Of a stretch of 64,000 nucleotides of DNA, positions 39,044 through 50,547 are shown one piece after another. Under the pieces are notes generated by a model. That model did no database searches and was not told the DNA's origin. It worked only from the letters and a program-made list of their open reading frames with translations. Source of the stretch: Bilabrum cf. latius (lineage: Eukaryota; Bigyra: Bicosoecida; Bigyra; Bicosoecida); assembly GCA_965178125.1 (NCBI GenBank), contig CBCXTV010000001.1, positions 248,001 through 312,000 on the forward strand, in the 5' to 3' direction. The translations under genes and the position numbers were made by a program. Positions within the stretch are counted from its first letter, which is position 1. Each line of letters opens with the position of its first letter.

Positions 39044-39736
39044 ATGGCCTACGTCGGTATCGCCGATGCACCGTATGTGCCCGTGGTTGCCGCGTCGACC
39101 TCCGAGCACGCCCCGGAGGGCGAGGTGGAGATGATGCTTGCGCCTCTTGCCGGAGATGTCGGTTTCAAGCGGCCTCGCGTGTTTCCTCCCGGTTCGCGAC
39201 TTCTTCCTAAGTCGCCGGCCCATCCGGCGGTGCTCATAACAGCGCTCGGCAGTGAGGCACCCCAGGACACACAGTGCGTCGTTTGGTCGGACTCTAAGGC
39301 TTTCGACCTCGCGGAGTTTGTATGCTCTTCCTGCGGCTGCAATCGTGTCATGGCGGACCTGAATCATCGTATGCGTGATCGTCTCGTACGTCGCGTGCAG
39401 CGCACGCTTTATGCCGATGATTCTCCGTGCGGCAGGGGTGCGATTTCGTGTCGTGCTTGTCGCGAGAAGGCGCGCGACGCGGCGCCGAAGACGTCGATTA
39501 TGAACGCGGCGAACAAGAAGAAGATCTCGGGAACTCTTCGCATGCAGTTGGATCTCATTGTAGAGACCGGGGAGCGGAAGGGTCAGCGTTGTACTGCGGA
39601 GAAAATTCTGACATTGGGAACGATGAAGCAGCACAGGGTTTTCGAGAGGGACCTTTACGATGAGGCATGGCGCGGGCTTGTTCGTCTGTCTGGACGCGAG
39701 GCTTGGAGCGATGACGACTCGTGGTCTCCGCGTTGA
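39044..39736 (+). CDS. Four-cysteine zinc-ribbon-like protein 1, unit B
   Basis: Protein identical to the unit A copy over all 230 residues, while other genes show a few substitutions. Absent from unit C within the window. Confidence 0.6.
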   Translation: MAYVGIADAPYVPVVAASTSEHAPEGEVEMMLAPLAGDVGFKRPRVFPPGSRLLPKSPAHPAVLITALGSEAPQDTQCVVWSDSKAFDLAEFVCSSCGCNRVMADLNHRMRDRLVRRVQRTLYADDSPCGRGAISCRACREKARDAAPKTSIMNAANKKKISGTLRMQLDLIVETGERKGQRCTAEKILTLGTMKQHRVFERDLYDEAWRGLVRLSGREAWSDDDSWSPR

Positions 39737-40854
39737 GCTTGCGTGACGGTTTTCCCTCTTAACCTGGCCTCTTGCGTGGCGCTGCTTCCGCGTGTGGCCT
39801 GAGCGTGCGACCTGAGCGTTCGGCCTGCTGTCGCGTGTGACCTGAGCGAACGGGCGCTCGACAGTATCCCGCGTTTGTTGCTCTGGGGTTCAAGAAACTT
39901 GTACTTTTTGGGCTGTACGGTGGTCAGTGGTGCACGGTTCGTTCGCAGCCTCCGCGTTGTTGGAAAGCTATGGTGGAGCATGGTTCTTTTCGCAGCCTCC
40001 GCGTTGTGATCAAGCTACGGTGGAGCATGGTTCGTGAGCATGGTTCTTTTCGCAGCCTCCGCGTTGTTGACACGTGAAAGCTACGCGAACGTGACCACAC
40101 AATAGGCCATACCCCAGGTGAAATCCGGACTCGGACATCCAGACGAAACGGCATCATGCACACTGTTGAACACACAAATGACACTGAGCTCCACCGTAAC
40201 GTAACTTTCCATCACCACCTGGTTTATTTTCTCCGCGATGGCAGCTTGGCGGTGACGCTGTGTCTTCGGGCATGAAGGGGCAAATCTTTGGTTTTTTGGG
40301 CCCTGTTTCGGTCACCGAAAAGTCGTGTGATTTCTGGCGCGCAGGAGGAGTGACGCAAGGTATTTCTGAACCGTTTTCCGGACGCTTTCCGGGCCTCCCA
40401 TGTGACCGCTTTTTGCGTACCGAAACACGTTCCGCGCGTGAGGAGCAGATGCGGATCTCCGCGGGGTCCTAGTTGTGTCCTTTTTCGGGGGACGAAATCG
40501 GGCGCACTTGTCGTGCCGATTCGTGGTCGTCTCTGAGACCGGCTGCGAGTCGGGAAAGGTGCCCGGGAGATGCTCGTGTCCTTGGCTTCGTATTTCTCCG
40601 CGTATTCTTCAAACGCGGGCGCACGTCTCCTACCGATTCGTGGTCGGTTTCCGAGGCCGATCGCGAGTCGGGAAATGCGCCCGCGATGCGCTCTCGATCT
40701 CGGAAAGGGCGGGAGTCCGTTCTTGCATTCGGAATGGGCGGGGAGTTGCTTTTCCTGGGAGCATGTGCGAGATTCCTTCTCCGCGGGTCCTCTTTCGGCT
40801 TCGGCAGTCAGCAGCGCACTCTGCGGGAACGGCATTCTCCGAGTCTCTTTGCCG
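39737..40854. other. Spacer, unit B counterpart of 12539-13657
   Basis: Same repeats: TTCGCAGCCTCCGCGTTGT at 39942, 39989 and 40049. No gene seen. Confidence 0.45.
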
Positions 40855-41862
40855 ATGATGTCTGAGGAGAAACCGTCCGAGAGCATTGCTGTTTCCTTGG
40901 GAGACGGCCGCAATCTTCGTGGGCGTCGAGGCGCCGGTGATATGGGAAACGAGGGCGGCATGTTGGCGCGCGAGGTCGACGCCCCGGCGGAGCACGCCGG
41001 CGCGGCGGCAAGCGTCGATGATTCGGGCGGCCCCCACATCGAGAGCGGCGGCGCGGAGGCGGCGTCCACGGGGATGCTCGGAGAGGAGAGCGGCAAGGCA
41101 GCGCCGAAGGAGGACGCCGAAGACGACGGCGGCAAGAAGACGGAGGAGGAGGATGCTCGCGGCGGTGGACGTGCTGTGGTGCCCGGAGGTAATGACGACG
41201 TATGGACCGACGCAGCAGCTTGGAAGGCGGGTGGCGGCGTGGCAGCCGGGGCGGTCTCTGGCGCTGATAGCTGGGTTCTATGGGGGACCCCTGCGAAGTC
41301 GTCATGGGGGGAGACGTACGTGCCGCGGCAGGTCGCGTCGGAGCCGGCGGAGGAGGCGACATGGACTTGCAACGCGTGCCAGTGCTGCAAGCCCCGGTCG
41401 GCGTACTTCAAGAAGTGGAAGGACTGGATCCAACCAGTTTGCCGGGTGTGTTGCGACAAGTTCGACAACGCGACGCCGTGGTGGGTGTGGTGCAAGAACT
41501 GCAAAAACGAGTATCCGGCGTACCGATTTCCCCAGATCCGCCGGAAGAAGGAGAACTTGCGCTATTTCTTCCCTGAGGACTGGTGCGCGAAGTGCCTGGT
41601 TGCGCGTGGCTGGAGTCTCCATGATGTCCGTTCCTCTGCGGGTGAAGCGAAGCGTTGGGTGCCAAAAGCTGGCGCGAATACCGGTGACGGCGACAACGAC
41701 GCTCGTGCTCCCGCACGCGACGAGCTTCCTGCAGGAGGCGCCGCCTCCTGCAGCAACGCCGTGCGTCAGAGTTCTTCGCGTGACGAGGCCTTGGATGACA
41801 TCAAGCGGGCCATGGAGCTTCTCCAGAATGCGGAAAGGTTCCTCCTCACGATGCCAGCGTGA
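40855..41862 (+). CDS. Cys-rich Stc1-like protein 2, unit B
   Basis: 335 residues, all cysteines kept. Reads RGRRG, DDSGG, DVWTD, WVLWG and YVPRQ where unit A has RARRG, DDSLG, DVWTN, WDQWG and YVLRQ. At these sites the chimeric copy in unit A's collage agrees with unit B at nearly every position, so unit A's main copy is the one that changed. Confidence 0.65.
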   Translation: MMSEEKPSESIAVSLGDGRNLRGRRGAGDMGNEGGMLAREVDAPAEHAGAAASVDDSGGPHIESGGAEAASTGMLGEESGKAAPKEDAEDDGGKKTEEEDARGGGRAVVPGGNDDVWTDAAAWKAGGGVAAGAVSGADSWVLWGTPAKSSWGETYVPRQVASEPAEEATWTCNACQCCKPRSAYFKKWKDWIQPVCRVCCDKFDNATPWWVWCKNCKNEYPAYRFPQIRRKKENLRYFFPEDWCAKCLVARGWSLHDVRSSAGEAKRWVPKAGANTGDGDNDARAPARDELPAGGAASCSNAVRQSSSRDEALDDIKRAMELLQNAERFLLTMPA

Positions 41863-42964
41863 CGCGGGAGCTTCCCGAATGGGTCCGTCGTACTGTGAGG
41901 GCGCTCCGGAAGGAAGAGCGCGAGTGAGTCATCCTTGCGCCGAGGTGAGCGCGACGTCGGAGGAGTACGGTCGTTTGATTGGGAACGATATGGTCGGCAG
42001 AGTGTGAAAATCCGAGTTTCTCGTGCAGGATTGGGCAGCTCTCTAGATATCTTGCCTGGGAAGGGTGTGATGTGGTGGGAGCGCTTCCGCCTCACGTGGC
42101 AGACGTCCACACTTCCTGGTTCCCCGGCAGGCTGTTTGGCGAGACGGAGTGGCAAAGCATCCGCCTGCTGATTCCTACTTTGTTACCTCGATTGTGAGCT
42201 CGGAGCTTGGGGCGGAGGATTCTGCGGGCAGCTCATGTGTGCCTAGAGTGTCATCCCGCGACCCTCTGACTTCTGTTCGTGGCTTTACCTCTTCGCGCAG
42301 GAAGATTCCTCATGAGGCAAGCCCGGTCCGAACTCGCGTGGGATGCCGTGCGCTGGTGCGGCTTCCACTCATCCCCGGGGTGGGGAGCGCTGGGTAAAGG
42401 ATCGTCTGTCCCTGCAAGTTTCGATTCGGCGAGGTGCGGCAGCATGACGCGGACCGAGGTGAAGTCCTTTGTCCGCGATAGGTCGCCGCGTCGCGCGGTG
42501 GCGACCCCACAGCGCCCAAATCCCATTCCGGAGAGGGGGTGTGATGCAGTGGGAGCCCTTCCGCCTCACGTGACAGACGTTCACACTTCCTGGTTCCCAT
42601 AAGGTCTTCAGCACAGCGCATGCGAGGCAGGCTGTTCGGCGAGACGTAGTGGCATCGCCCCCGCCTGCTCATTCCTACTTTGTTACCTCGATTGTCAGCT
42701 TGGGGCTCGGGGGCGGCGGATTCAGCGGGCAGCTCATGTATGCTGGAGTGTCATCCCGCGACCTCTGACTTCTGTCCGTGGCTTTACCTCTTCGCGCAGG
42801 AAGATTCCTCATGAGGCAAGCCCGGTGCGAACTCCTGTGGGATGCCGTGCGCTGGTTCGGATTCCACTCATGCCCGATGTGGGGAGCGCTAGGGTAAAGG
42901 ATCGTCTGTCCCTGCAAGTTTCGATTCGGCTCGAGTCAATGTGAGGAAGGAGAGGTGCGGCAGC
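41863..42964. repeat. Imperfect tandem duplication, unit B
   Basis: Counterpart of 14666-15766, holding the truncated gene copy. Confidence 0.6.
42444..42602 (+). pseudogene. Truncated 5' copy of the small coiled-coil gene, unit B
   Basis: Same arrangement as 15247-15405, with small substitutions in the flanks. Confidence 0.55.
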
Positions 42965-43489
42965 ATGACGCGGAACGAGGTGACGTCCTTTGTCCGCGAT
43001 AGGTCGCCGCGTCGCGCGGTGGCGACCCCGCAGCGCCCAAACCCCGCCCCGCCAGCGAGTCCTCACTCGACAGCGGTGTCGAACCTGCAGCAGCGCTTCG
43101 AGAACATGCAGCAGCGTGCGGAAAGCTTGAGCGCTCAGCTGGAGTACGCCCAAAGTGTGATCAGGCTGCTCTCAGGCCTGTTGCGCGATGAGGCTCCTCG
43201 GTTCCATGCAGACTTTGATCCCGTGATTCGGCGTGCGATGTCTGGCGCAAGCGGCTCCGTTGCGGGTAGGTCTTTCCGTCTTGTGGACGGAGGCGTCATC
43301 CACGGACCTGACACAGCAGTCGCTGCTCCTCCGCGTCGTCTCATCGTTGAGGTGCGTACGGACTGGGAGATGACCGAGACTGCCTCAACTGTGCTGGATT
43401 CCTCAGGATCAGACGACATGGGTTCCGAGGACTCGCCGCCGCCGACCGTCGTTCTCCCCAGCGGCGCGGCGGGCGCCGGCGGTGCCTAG
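42965..43489 (+). CDS. Small coiled-coil protein, unit B
   Basis: 174 residues: PAPPASPHS where unit A has PAPPSPHS (a 3-bp difference that keeps the frame), and RFHADF for RFYADF. A frame-preserving indel is weak evidence of coding. Confidence 0.55.
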   Translation: MTRNEVTSFVRDRSPRRAVATPQRPNPAPPASPHSTAVSNLQQRFENMQQRAESLSAQLEYAQSVIRLLSGLLRDEAPRFHADFDPVIRRAMSGASGSVAGRSFRLVDGGVIHGPDTAVAAPPRRLIVEVRTDWEMTETASTVLDSSGSDDMGSEDSPPPTVVLPSGAAGAGGA

Positions 43490-44063
43490 TCCTCGGCAGC
43501 TCCTGCATCGGAGCCTCCTGTCGAGATTCGATCGCGCAACGTCGTTCCTTACATTGCTTGCCGTCGCATGTGCCGGGCGGTGGTGGGTGTGCGTGTTCGC
43601 CGAAAGTTCCCGGCCTCGTCTTCCTCAGGAGAGCTCCTCGACCCGAAATTGGCAGCTCAGCGCTGCCGTGGCCGATACAGTACCCGTGCACGGCCAGTTG
43701 GCAGCTACGCGCTGCCGTTGCCAATGTCGTCCGCACGAGAGCAGAGTGGCAGCTCAGCGCAGGCGAGAAACCGCGCTCGCAATGCTGCGAGGTGTATTCA
43801 ATGCTGTGCACGTGTCTATCCCTCTCCCTGGTTTTGTCTCGCTTGCGCCAGTGTGACCGCAGCAGAGCGGGTGCTTCCCGTGCGTCTTCAGCTTTGAGCA
43901 CTCCTCCAGCGACAGGAAGGCATTCGCTTGCTCTCGCTCCCCGCCTGCGTCCTATCCCTCCCGGGTATCTTCAGAGGCCACAGGCAGTGCGAAGCTTGGC
44001 AGCGGGTCCGTCCGCGTCGTTTCGGCTGTGAGCGATCTTCTGCCCGGTTCCTCACGCGTCATA
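43490..44063. other. Spacer upstream of the transposase, unit B
   Basis: Counterpart of 16289-16862; nothing beyond the inverted repeats. Confidence 0.4.
43650..43766. promoter_or_regulatory. Spaced inverted repeats upstream of the transposase, unit B
   Basis: Counterpart of 16449-16565; both perfect sites kept. Confidence 0.45.
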
Positions 44064-45665
44064 ATGTCCTCTGCTTCGGTGCCGGATCAGCTCGCACGGA
44101 TCAGTAAGGAGCTGAAGTGTCTCAGAGACGCGAGACAACGGGCGCGCAATGGGCTGCGCCATCCGTGGTTGCGCGCCATGGAGGCACAGGTCGCTGAGGT
44201 TATTCGTCATCACCCCGGAGGTGGCGAGGCAGCTCTTCGAACCTATGTCTCTCGTCAGTTGCAGAGTCGACAGGTTTCCACGCGGACGGCTTCGCAGGAG
44301 GAGTTTCAAAGGCAGGTCGATGAGGAGGTCGCGCTCACCATGAGGCGCCCAGCTGAGGCGTGGCAGCGAAATCCTCTTCGCTCATGTCATCGAGAGTCCG
44401 TGGCACGCGCAGAGACCTTTCTCGCCGAGGCTTCTGTCGTTGCTTGGATCGACCATGTGAACGAGCAGCGTGGGTGTGCTCCAACTGGGAACATGGTTTT
44501 CGCCATGCTTGCGAGGATGGGCGTTCGCGCGGGGAAGGACTCGGCTCGACGGCAGTGGCTCCTGCGCTTCCGTCGTCGTTGGCGGCTTCGGCATGGCCGA
44601 TTGAAGAAGCAGCCCCCGGTAACACTCGATTACGTCAGACTCGCGTGTCGTGTCTTCTATCAGTGGATTGAATTCGCAGAAGCGCGAGTGCCCCCCAACC
44701 GCCGCCTCGTCTTTGTGAACTTCGATGAGTCCAGCGTGCCCTTTGCCTTTCCGGGAATGCGCGGGTACATCGCACCGAGGTCAGGAACGGAGCCCGCTTC
44801 GCTTGGTTCGCGCACGGAGCGCCTCGCCTCGAATAGCAATCGAGGATCGTACACCTTTCTGGGTTTTATTAGCGACTGCCCGGAAATCCAGCGACGACTC
44901 CCGCGTATACTCATCGGGAAGCACACGCGGCTGAGCAAGCGCTTGATGCGTGGGGCGCCGAACCAAATGGTGGACGGAATGGAAGTCTGGGCCCGAGAGA
45001 GCTCGTGGGTGACGCAGTCCCTCATGTTCGACATTCTGCGTCGGCTTTTCGCTTCTTGGATGGACATTCAGCATGAGATCTATCCAATAGTGATACTTGA
45101 CTGCGCGCCCCAACACATTTCCACTGAGATTGTGAACTTCGCACACGGCCTTGGCATGGATCTCGTGTTTATTCCTGGTCGACTCACCTTCTTGCTTCAG
45201 CCGTTGGACGTTCTCGTCTTTCAGCTTCTTAAGCGCGACCTTCGGGAGACGTGGATGCAGGAGCGCTCGCGTCATGAAGCGGGTCATGTCGATGTCTCTT
45301 GCCATCTCAGGGTTGTCGCTGAGTGCACGAAGAGAGTGCTCTCGTCTGGCTCGTGGCAAGGCGCTTTCGATATGACAGGCATTACCAGCGGCAGGCGCCG
45401 CTTGCATTCGACCCTACGGCGCTTGTTTGAGTGTGACATGGAGGACATCTCCAGCGATGCTCCGTCTGTCGACCAGCTCCGCTTCATCAGCAGTCCGCAG
45501 CAGCCTCTCCCGCACGATGCGCTCATCAACAGGGCCCCAGTCGCGTCCGGACACGGGGTCGACGGAGGCGTCCACGGTGGTAACGCTCGCCGCGTGCCTC
45601 GTGGCCGCAGACTAAACGGATGGACCCCCCGCGATCGCGCTCACCCCTCGGCGGCCATGCCGTGA
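44064..45665 (+). CDS. DDE transposase, pogo/Tigger type, unit B
   Basis: 533 residues with all three catalytic Asp residues. The only protein difference I see from unit A is GHAVDGG to GHGVDGG near the C-terminus. Confidence 0.85.
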   Translation: MSSASVPDQLARISKELKCLRDARQRARNGLRHPWLRAMEAQVAEVIRHHPGGGEAALRTYVSRQLQSRQVSTRTASQEEFQRQVDEEVALTMRRPAEAWQRNPLRSCHRESVARAETFLAEASVVAWIDHVNEQRGCAPTGNMVFAMLARMGVRAGKDSARRQWLLRFRRRWRLRHGRLKKQPPVTLDYVRLACRVFYQWIEFAEARVPPNRRLVFVNFDESSVPFAFPGMRGYIAPRSGTEPASLGSRTERLASNSNRGSYTFLGFISDCPEIQRRLPRILIGKHTRLSKRLMRGAPNQMVDGMEVWARESSWVTQSLMFDILRRLFASWMDIQHEIYPIVILDCAPQHISTEIVNFAHGLGMDLVFIPGRLTFLLQPLDVLVFQLLKRDLRETWMQERSRHEAGHVDVSCHLRVVAECTKRVLSSGSWQGAFDMTGITSGRRRLHSTLRRLFECDMEDISSDAPSVDQLRFISSPQQPLPHDALINRAPVASGHGVDGGVHGGNARRVPRGRRLNGWTPRDRAHPSAAMP

Positions 45666-45679
45666 CCTCGACCACGACC

Positions 45680-46684
45680 ATGTCAGGGGCGAACGCGACT
45701 TCGTCAACCTCGAGCACGACCATCCCAGCGGCGAACGCGGCTTCCTCGATGGGATCCCTGACCCCGACGAAGCTTCCCCGACCTCGGCCACGTGAACCTG
45801 CAGGCGCATTCTTGCCCGATGTGCCCGCGCAGGTGGCGGCCTGCACGGCGTGGGCGCCACCGTTTCGTCGACCAGACAGCTCAGCCACTCCGGCGACGCG
45901 CGAGGCGGCAACGTCCACGTGCATCAATCCGTGGACCGCTCTCTCCTGGTATCCGACACCACCGCAGCCGACGGACCCCCCTTCCGACAGGCCTCGCGAG
46001 GTACCGAACCGGAGCTCCCGGCAGCAGCGCAGGCGTCATGCTTGGGGCGGCACGTGGGTGTTCGACGACGCCATTACGCTCAGCGATTGCGGGTCGAGGG
46101 TGCAGATCGACGCGCCGCAGTCGAAGCTCTTGGCGATGGTCGTGCCCCGGAAGTCGGGCCAGTGGATTCCTCGTAGGCTGCGCTCGCGTACGATCTGGTA
46201 TTTGGCTGGGGAGCAGTCGGCCGTGATCACCAACCTCAAGTGCCAGGCCTGCAGTCGGGTCAAGCACGCGGACAGCTTCAACCCGAAGAGCTTGCGTCGG
46301 GCTCAGTACTCGTTGCTGCATTCCCTGTGGCCCGGCTACATACGACGTACCGAGCGGTCTATTTGGTGCACGCAGTGTGCGGTGGAGGACCAGTTGATGC
46401 AGGGCAACTTTCCGGACGGCTACTGTTTCCGGATCCGCGCCACACTCGAAATTTGCCATCAAGATCGCGTCGCGGCCAAGCTGTTTGCAGTGCACGACAG
46501 TAACGCTCTCTTCGAGCAGATCCCGCTGAGCTCCCGTGCGGCCATGGACGTGGCGGAGCAGTTGCGCCGATACTGGCAGGATGCCGTGTCCTCAGACGGC
46601 CAGAGCAACATCTTCCACAGCGACCACGTTTCGACAGACGACGACTCTGAGTTCGCACCGGGCGGACCGGAGAGCGTGCCGTGA
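45680..46684 (+). CDS. Four-cysteine zinc-ribbon-like protein 3, unit B
   Basis: 334 residues. MVLPRKSG of unit A reads MVVPRKSG here; the cysteines are unchanged. Confidence 0.62.
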   Translation: MSGANATSSTSSTTIPAANAASSMGSLTPTKLPRPRPREPAGAFLPDVPAQVAACTAWAPPFRRPDSSATPATREAATSTCINPWTALSWYPTPPQPTDPPSDRPREVPNRSSRQQRRRHAWGGTWVFDDAITLSDCGSRVQIDAPQSKLLAMVVPRKSGQWIPRRLRSRTIWYLAGEQSAVITNLKCQACSRVKHADSFNPKSLRRAQYSLLHSLWPGYIRRTERSIWCTQCAVEDQLMQGNFPDGYCFRIRATLEICHQDRVAAKLFAVHDSNALFEQIPLSSRAAMDVAEQLRRYWQDAVSSDGQSNIFHSDHVSTDDDSEFAPGGPESVP

Positions 46685-47005
46685 GGGACCGCAGCGACAG
46701 TAGCGTCGCTTAGGTGAGGAGCGGGTGCCAATGCTCTTTTGAAAATGGTGTGTCGTACGTACGGCAGGAGCCGTCGGTGGGAGCGGGGCGGATCCTGCGG
46801 GAAGTCGTGGAGACTGAGGGCAGAGACTCTCGGGTCGGTCAGGGTCTCATGTAACGTGCTGTTCACCGCAGAGGTATGTGCGGATCTTGGTGGATCTCTC
46901 GAGGACATGGGTGGCATACCGTTGTGCATCCGTTCCCCGGGGGGGGCGGTCGCAGAAGAGTGCACACGAAAACAAGAGGAAAGGAGACCAACCCCCCAAA
47001 CCCAC

Positions 47006-47069
47006 GTAGTGCGATCCTGGGGGGTACCCTATAAGGTACTAAGAATCCTTCTCCCGAAAATCGCACTAC
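47006..47069. repeat. Second hairpin copy, unit B
   Basis: 64-bp hairpin with perfect 10-bp outer arms; counterpart of 19805-19868, within the same 54-bp direct repeat. Confidence 0.6.
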
Positions 47070-49384
47070 CTCGGGCCACAACGTCTTGGTGGATTCCTCG
47101 AGGACATGGGTGGCATACCGTTGTGCATCCGTTCCCCGTCGCTCCCTAACGTCTTCAGTGGCAGGTTCGGAAAAGACACCTCCGTAGGCACGCGACAAGT
47201 CCCGGTGAAGCGGGCTCGCACCGCGCTGGGCGGGAGATCGTGAGCGCTTAGAGGACCGGAGCTCTCGGGCGGGTGCGTGTCTCGACAAACTCCCTCTTGA
47301 CCACGGGCGGGGAACGTGTAGGGCGGAAGCTAAAGACACCGTAAGTAGCGGAGGGCTAACATTCCGTCCTTCGGTGAGAGCCAAAAGTTCGAGTCTGCGA
47401 GAGACTATTATACGAAGTTCTCCCCTCCTCATACGTGCGCATAGCCTCCTCACGCGGTAGCGCGAGCGCGGGACCCGGACCTGTCCCTGATGGGCGTGAA
47501 TCTGAACCCGGCGTACTCTCCTAGTCTGTCACTTCCACGACCTTGTTGTCGCGGAACCACTTGCACGGAGAGGAACCTGTCGTTCAAGCGGGTGCAGCCG
47601 GACGCGCAGGTGTAGTGCATCGCCTTGCATATGTGCACGGCCAAGTAGATGCCGGAACCGTAGAGGTATCACACTTCCCGCGGAGCTTGGGTGGGTCTTT
47701 CGCTGCTGTCGTCTGCTCCAGAAGGTTTGCGCCAAAAACCGGAAAACTTCTAAGACAGAGGTGGGATGCCAGGAGCTCACGGTCCTGCCGGATTGGGGAG
47801 GTCCATGCCCACGCGAGCCGGGTACGCGTCCAAATCAACGCACAGAGCGGGAGCTGACGGCGCCAAGGACGCTCACTGTCAGGCACACACAACGCGGAAA
47901 CCACAGAATTCGTCATTTCGCGTTCAAAGCCTGCCAACGACGTGGTGCTTGGCGAAATGTGGTGGGTGGCGAAGATGTGGTACTTCGCCGTGCCTTTCTC
48001 TATGACGGCCAAGCGTGCACTCGCCATCGCGCTCGGACGCCACAGGAAGAGATCCCAGCACGCAGCTCCGCCGCCTCATCCAGGAGTAAGGCGAAGTCGA
48101 ATCGTGAATAGCGCTTCGCACCTTCACAGAGCCGAGGATCACAGATAGGCCCCGCCTCACAGAACCCAGCGCCATAGGGCAGAGCGTGAAGTACCTGGCC
48201 GCTTGGCTTGGCCGGACCCCCGCCCGCCCTCCGCCGGCAGCTCCTCCCGTCCGTCCCTATGGAGGCAGATCCGCGTACCCATGCTGCGGCGGGATCCTGA
48301 CACAATCCGCTCCTCTTAGTGTGTGGCCGTGGGGCATGAGTGGAGCAGCATCGGGCCCTCACCAGCCGTGGAACGGAAGCAGCTCTCCGTGCGGCAGCTG
48401 TGCGATGCACAGACCTCGTCCCAAAGATACGGATCCATTTTGCCGTCTTCCCGCGCATACTGCATCGCTCTGCAAAACTGCATTGCGCAGTGGATCCCCG
48501 AGCGTCGACTGCCAATAGCAGGCGGCCTCGCAAGGCCTTCATGGACGCAGGATTTGGGCTTCTTCATCGTAAATTTGGGGTCTGCTCAGCGCGCGAAAAT
48601 TCCAACGCTTCAAAATGATCCGGACGTCGCGAGAAGGGAACTCGTTGCTTGCTCACCTGTGCGGAGGGGTTGGATGCCCGATGTGCTAAAGAGAGGATAC
48701 TGTCCGTCGGCGTTCTCTCTTCACCTTGTGCGGAAGGGTTGGGTGCCTGATTTCAGACAGAGAAGGTCTCGTCCGTTGGGAGCGCTTAGGAATACTTCCG
48801 GATGGGGCGTCCAGACGCGGTCCAGGACCTCCAGCTCGTCGGGGTCAATGTCGCCCGCGCCGTCCGTGCCTTTGACGCCCTCTGGATCGATGATGCCCAC
48901 GATCTTTGTCATCTCGGACGACACACGTCCCAGCTGCTCTTTGGTAGTGCATTACCTCATTGACCCCGAAGCGTTGAATATTTAATGAAGACCCTTCGGA
49001 AGCTGACGAAGTTTGTCAGCTTGTCGGAGCGCAGCCTGGGTCCTTGTCAACAAACATGGAGGGTTTCGGGGCGGATTTCCAGCGTTCCGCCTTGATATCG
49101 AGTGCACCTCGAGGTCGGGATCGAAGCGGGGCGGGCGGTTCGTCATCCTCTGTGATACGCTTAGGAGGCGCCGACTTGATGCCCACCTTGTCCCCCAATC
49201 ACTCCAGACGTAACTGGGGAACTCTACCCGTCGTGGGCCGGGTACGCCTCCGAATCCCACGCGAGCCGTTCCCCACGGCGCACCGATAAGCGCCGCTGCA
49301 AGCGTACCAAGAGGGGCGTACCAAGAGGTGCTTCCTTCGCTCGGCAGTGTGGCACTTCAAGCAGTAGAATGTGCCACTCCCAGC

Positions 49385-49436
49385 ACGTAGGTGGAGTTTG
49401 CGAGCTGCCGGCCGACATGCTCGTGTGGTGACCTCC
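49385..49436 (-). repeat. Internal copy of the right TIR end, unit B
   Basis: Same as 22178-22229. Confidence 0.8.
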
Positions 49437-49769
49437 GGCGCACCGATAAGTGCCGCTGCAAGCGCACCAATACTACTTCGCTTGGGAGCGTGGCACTTTA
49501 AGCAATGCAGTGCGCCGGTTTTCGTGCACGCCCAGTCGCGCGGACGCCGCAGGTGGCTTGGCGGTAGGATAGAATTAGTGGCGGGTCGGTTTTGCATGTC
49601 TTCCCTCTCCTCTTGATATGGTACACAAAGGCAAGAGCCTGACGATGCAGACGGAACTCCTGGATTTCACCGCCACATTCCTAGTCAAGACAGCCCTCGA
49701 CTAAACAGACGCCGAGTTATCTTGAGCAGCATCCCACGACGCAGTGATGTGGACGGCAAGGGTGATGCC

Positions 49770-50360
49770 ATGCTTTCCGGGCCTCCCATGTGACCGCTTT
49801 TTGCGTACCGAAACACTTTCCGAGGTCGACGCCCCGGCGGAGCACGCCGGCGCGGCGGCAAGCGTCGATGTTGCGGGCGGCCCAGCCATGAGGTACATGA
49901 TCAAGTACGCGGAAAGCACGCAGAGCGTCGTCAATCCGTTCGTGAGCCGCGAGTTCCAAAAGGTCTTCGAGCACATCCGCCCGGAAAGCACGCAGAGCAT
50001 CGTCAATCCGTTCGTGAGCCGCGAGTTCCAGAAGGTCTTCGAGCACATCCCCCCGGAAAGCACGCAGAGCATCGTCAATCCGTTCGTGAGCCGCGAATTC
50101 CAAAAGGTCTTCGAGCACATCCCCCGGATGATGTCGAGCATGCGGACGCCCTGCTCCGGATGATGTCGGCCATGCGGACGCTCTTCCCAGACCTTGCGCG
50201 GCAGCGGGACGAAAATGGAGCTCTCCCTGCACCGCAAGCACGCCGGAAACCTGGTGCACTTCCACGTATGCATGACGGACTCCGAGAGGTCGCATCGTTG
50301 TCGCGTGGCGGAGGATTTCATTTGGGCCGGCAGCAGGCCGAATGTCGTGTACGGCTTTTA
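49770..50360 (+). pseudogene. Collage, unit B: repeat array 1 and GT/Rep chimera
   Basis: Same start fragments as unit A, then three 72-bp repeats (about 49911-50125; unit A has four), then the GT/Rep chimera with HUH motif II (50126-50358). The reading frame from 49744 stays open through all three repeats to 50163. Confidence 0.75.
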
Positions 50361-50547
50361 GGTACCGAACCCGAGCTCCCGGCAGCAGCGCAGGCGGCAT
50401 GCTTGGGGCGGCACGTGGATCTTCGACGACGCCATTACGCTAAGCGATTGCGGGTCGAGGGTGCAGATCGGCGCGCCGCAGTCGAAGCTCTTGGCGATGG
50501 TCGTGCCCCGGAAGTCGGGCCAGGGCATTCTCCGAGTCTCTTTGCCG
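50361..50547 (+). pseudogene. Collage, unit B: gene 3 fragment
   Basis: Gene 3 from 18798 to about 18964, then CCAGGGCATTCTCC joins gene 2 at about 13634. Here gene 3 is directly joined to gene 2, whereas unit A has an extra array and chimera before it. Confidence 0.7.

Larger units (their letters stand above)
46685..49765. other. 3-kb gene-poor stretch, unit B
   Basis: Counterpart of 19484-22560 with the same remnants. A few small indels, for example near 47895 and 48880, which change chance frames and support a non-coding state. Confidence 0.45.
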
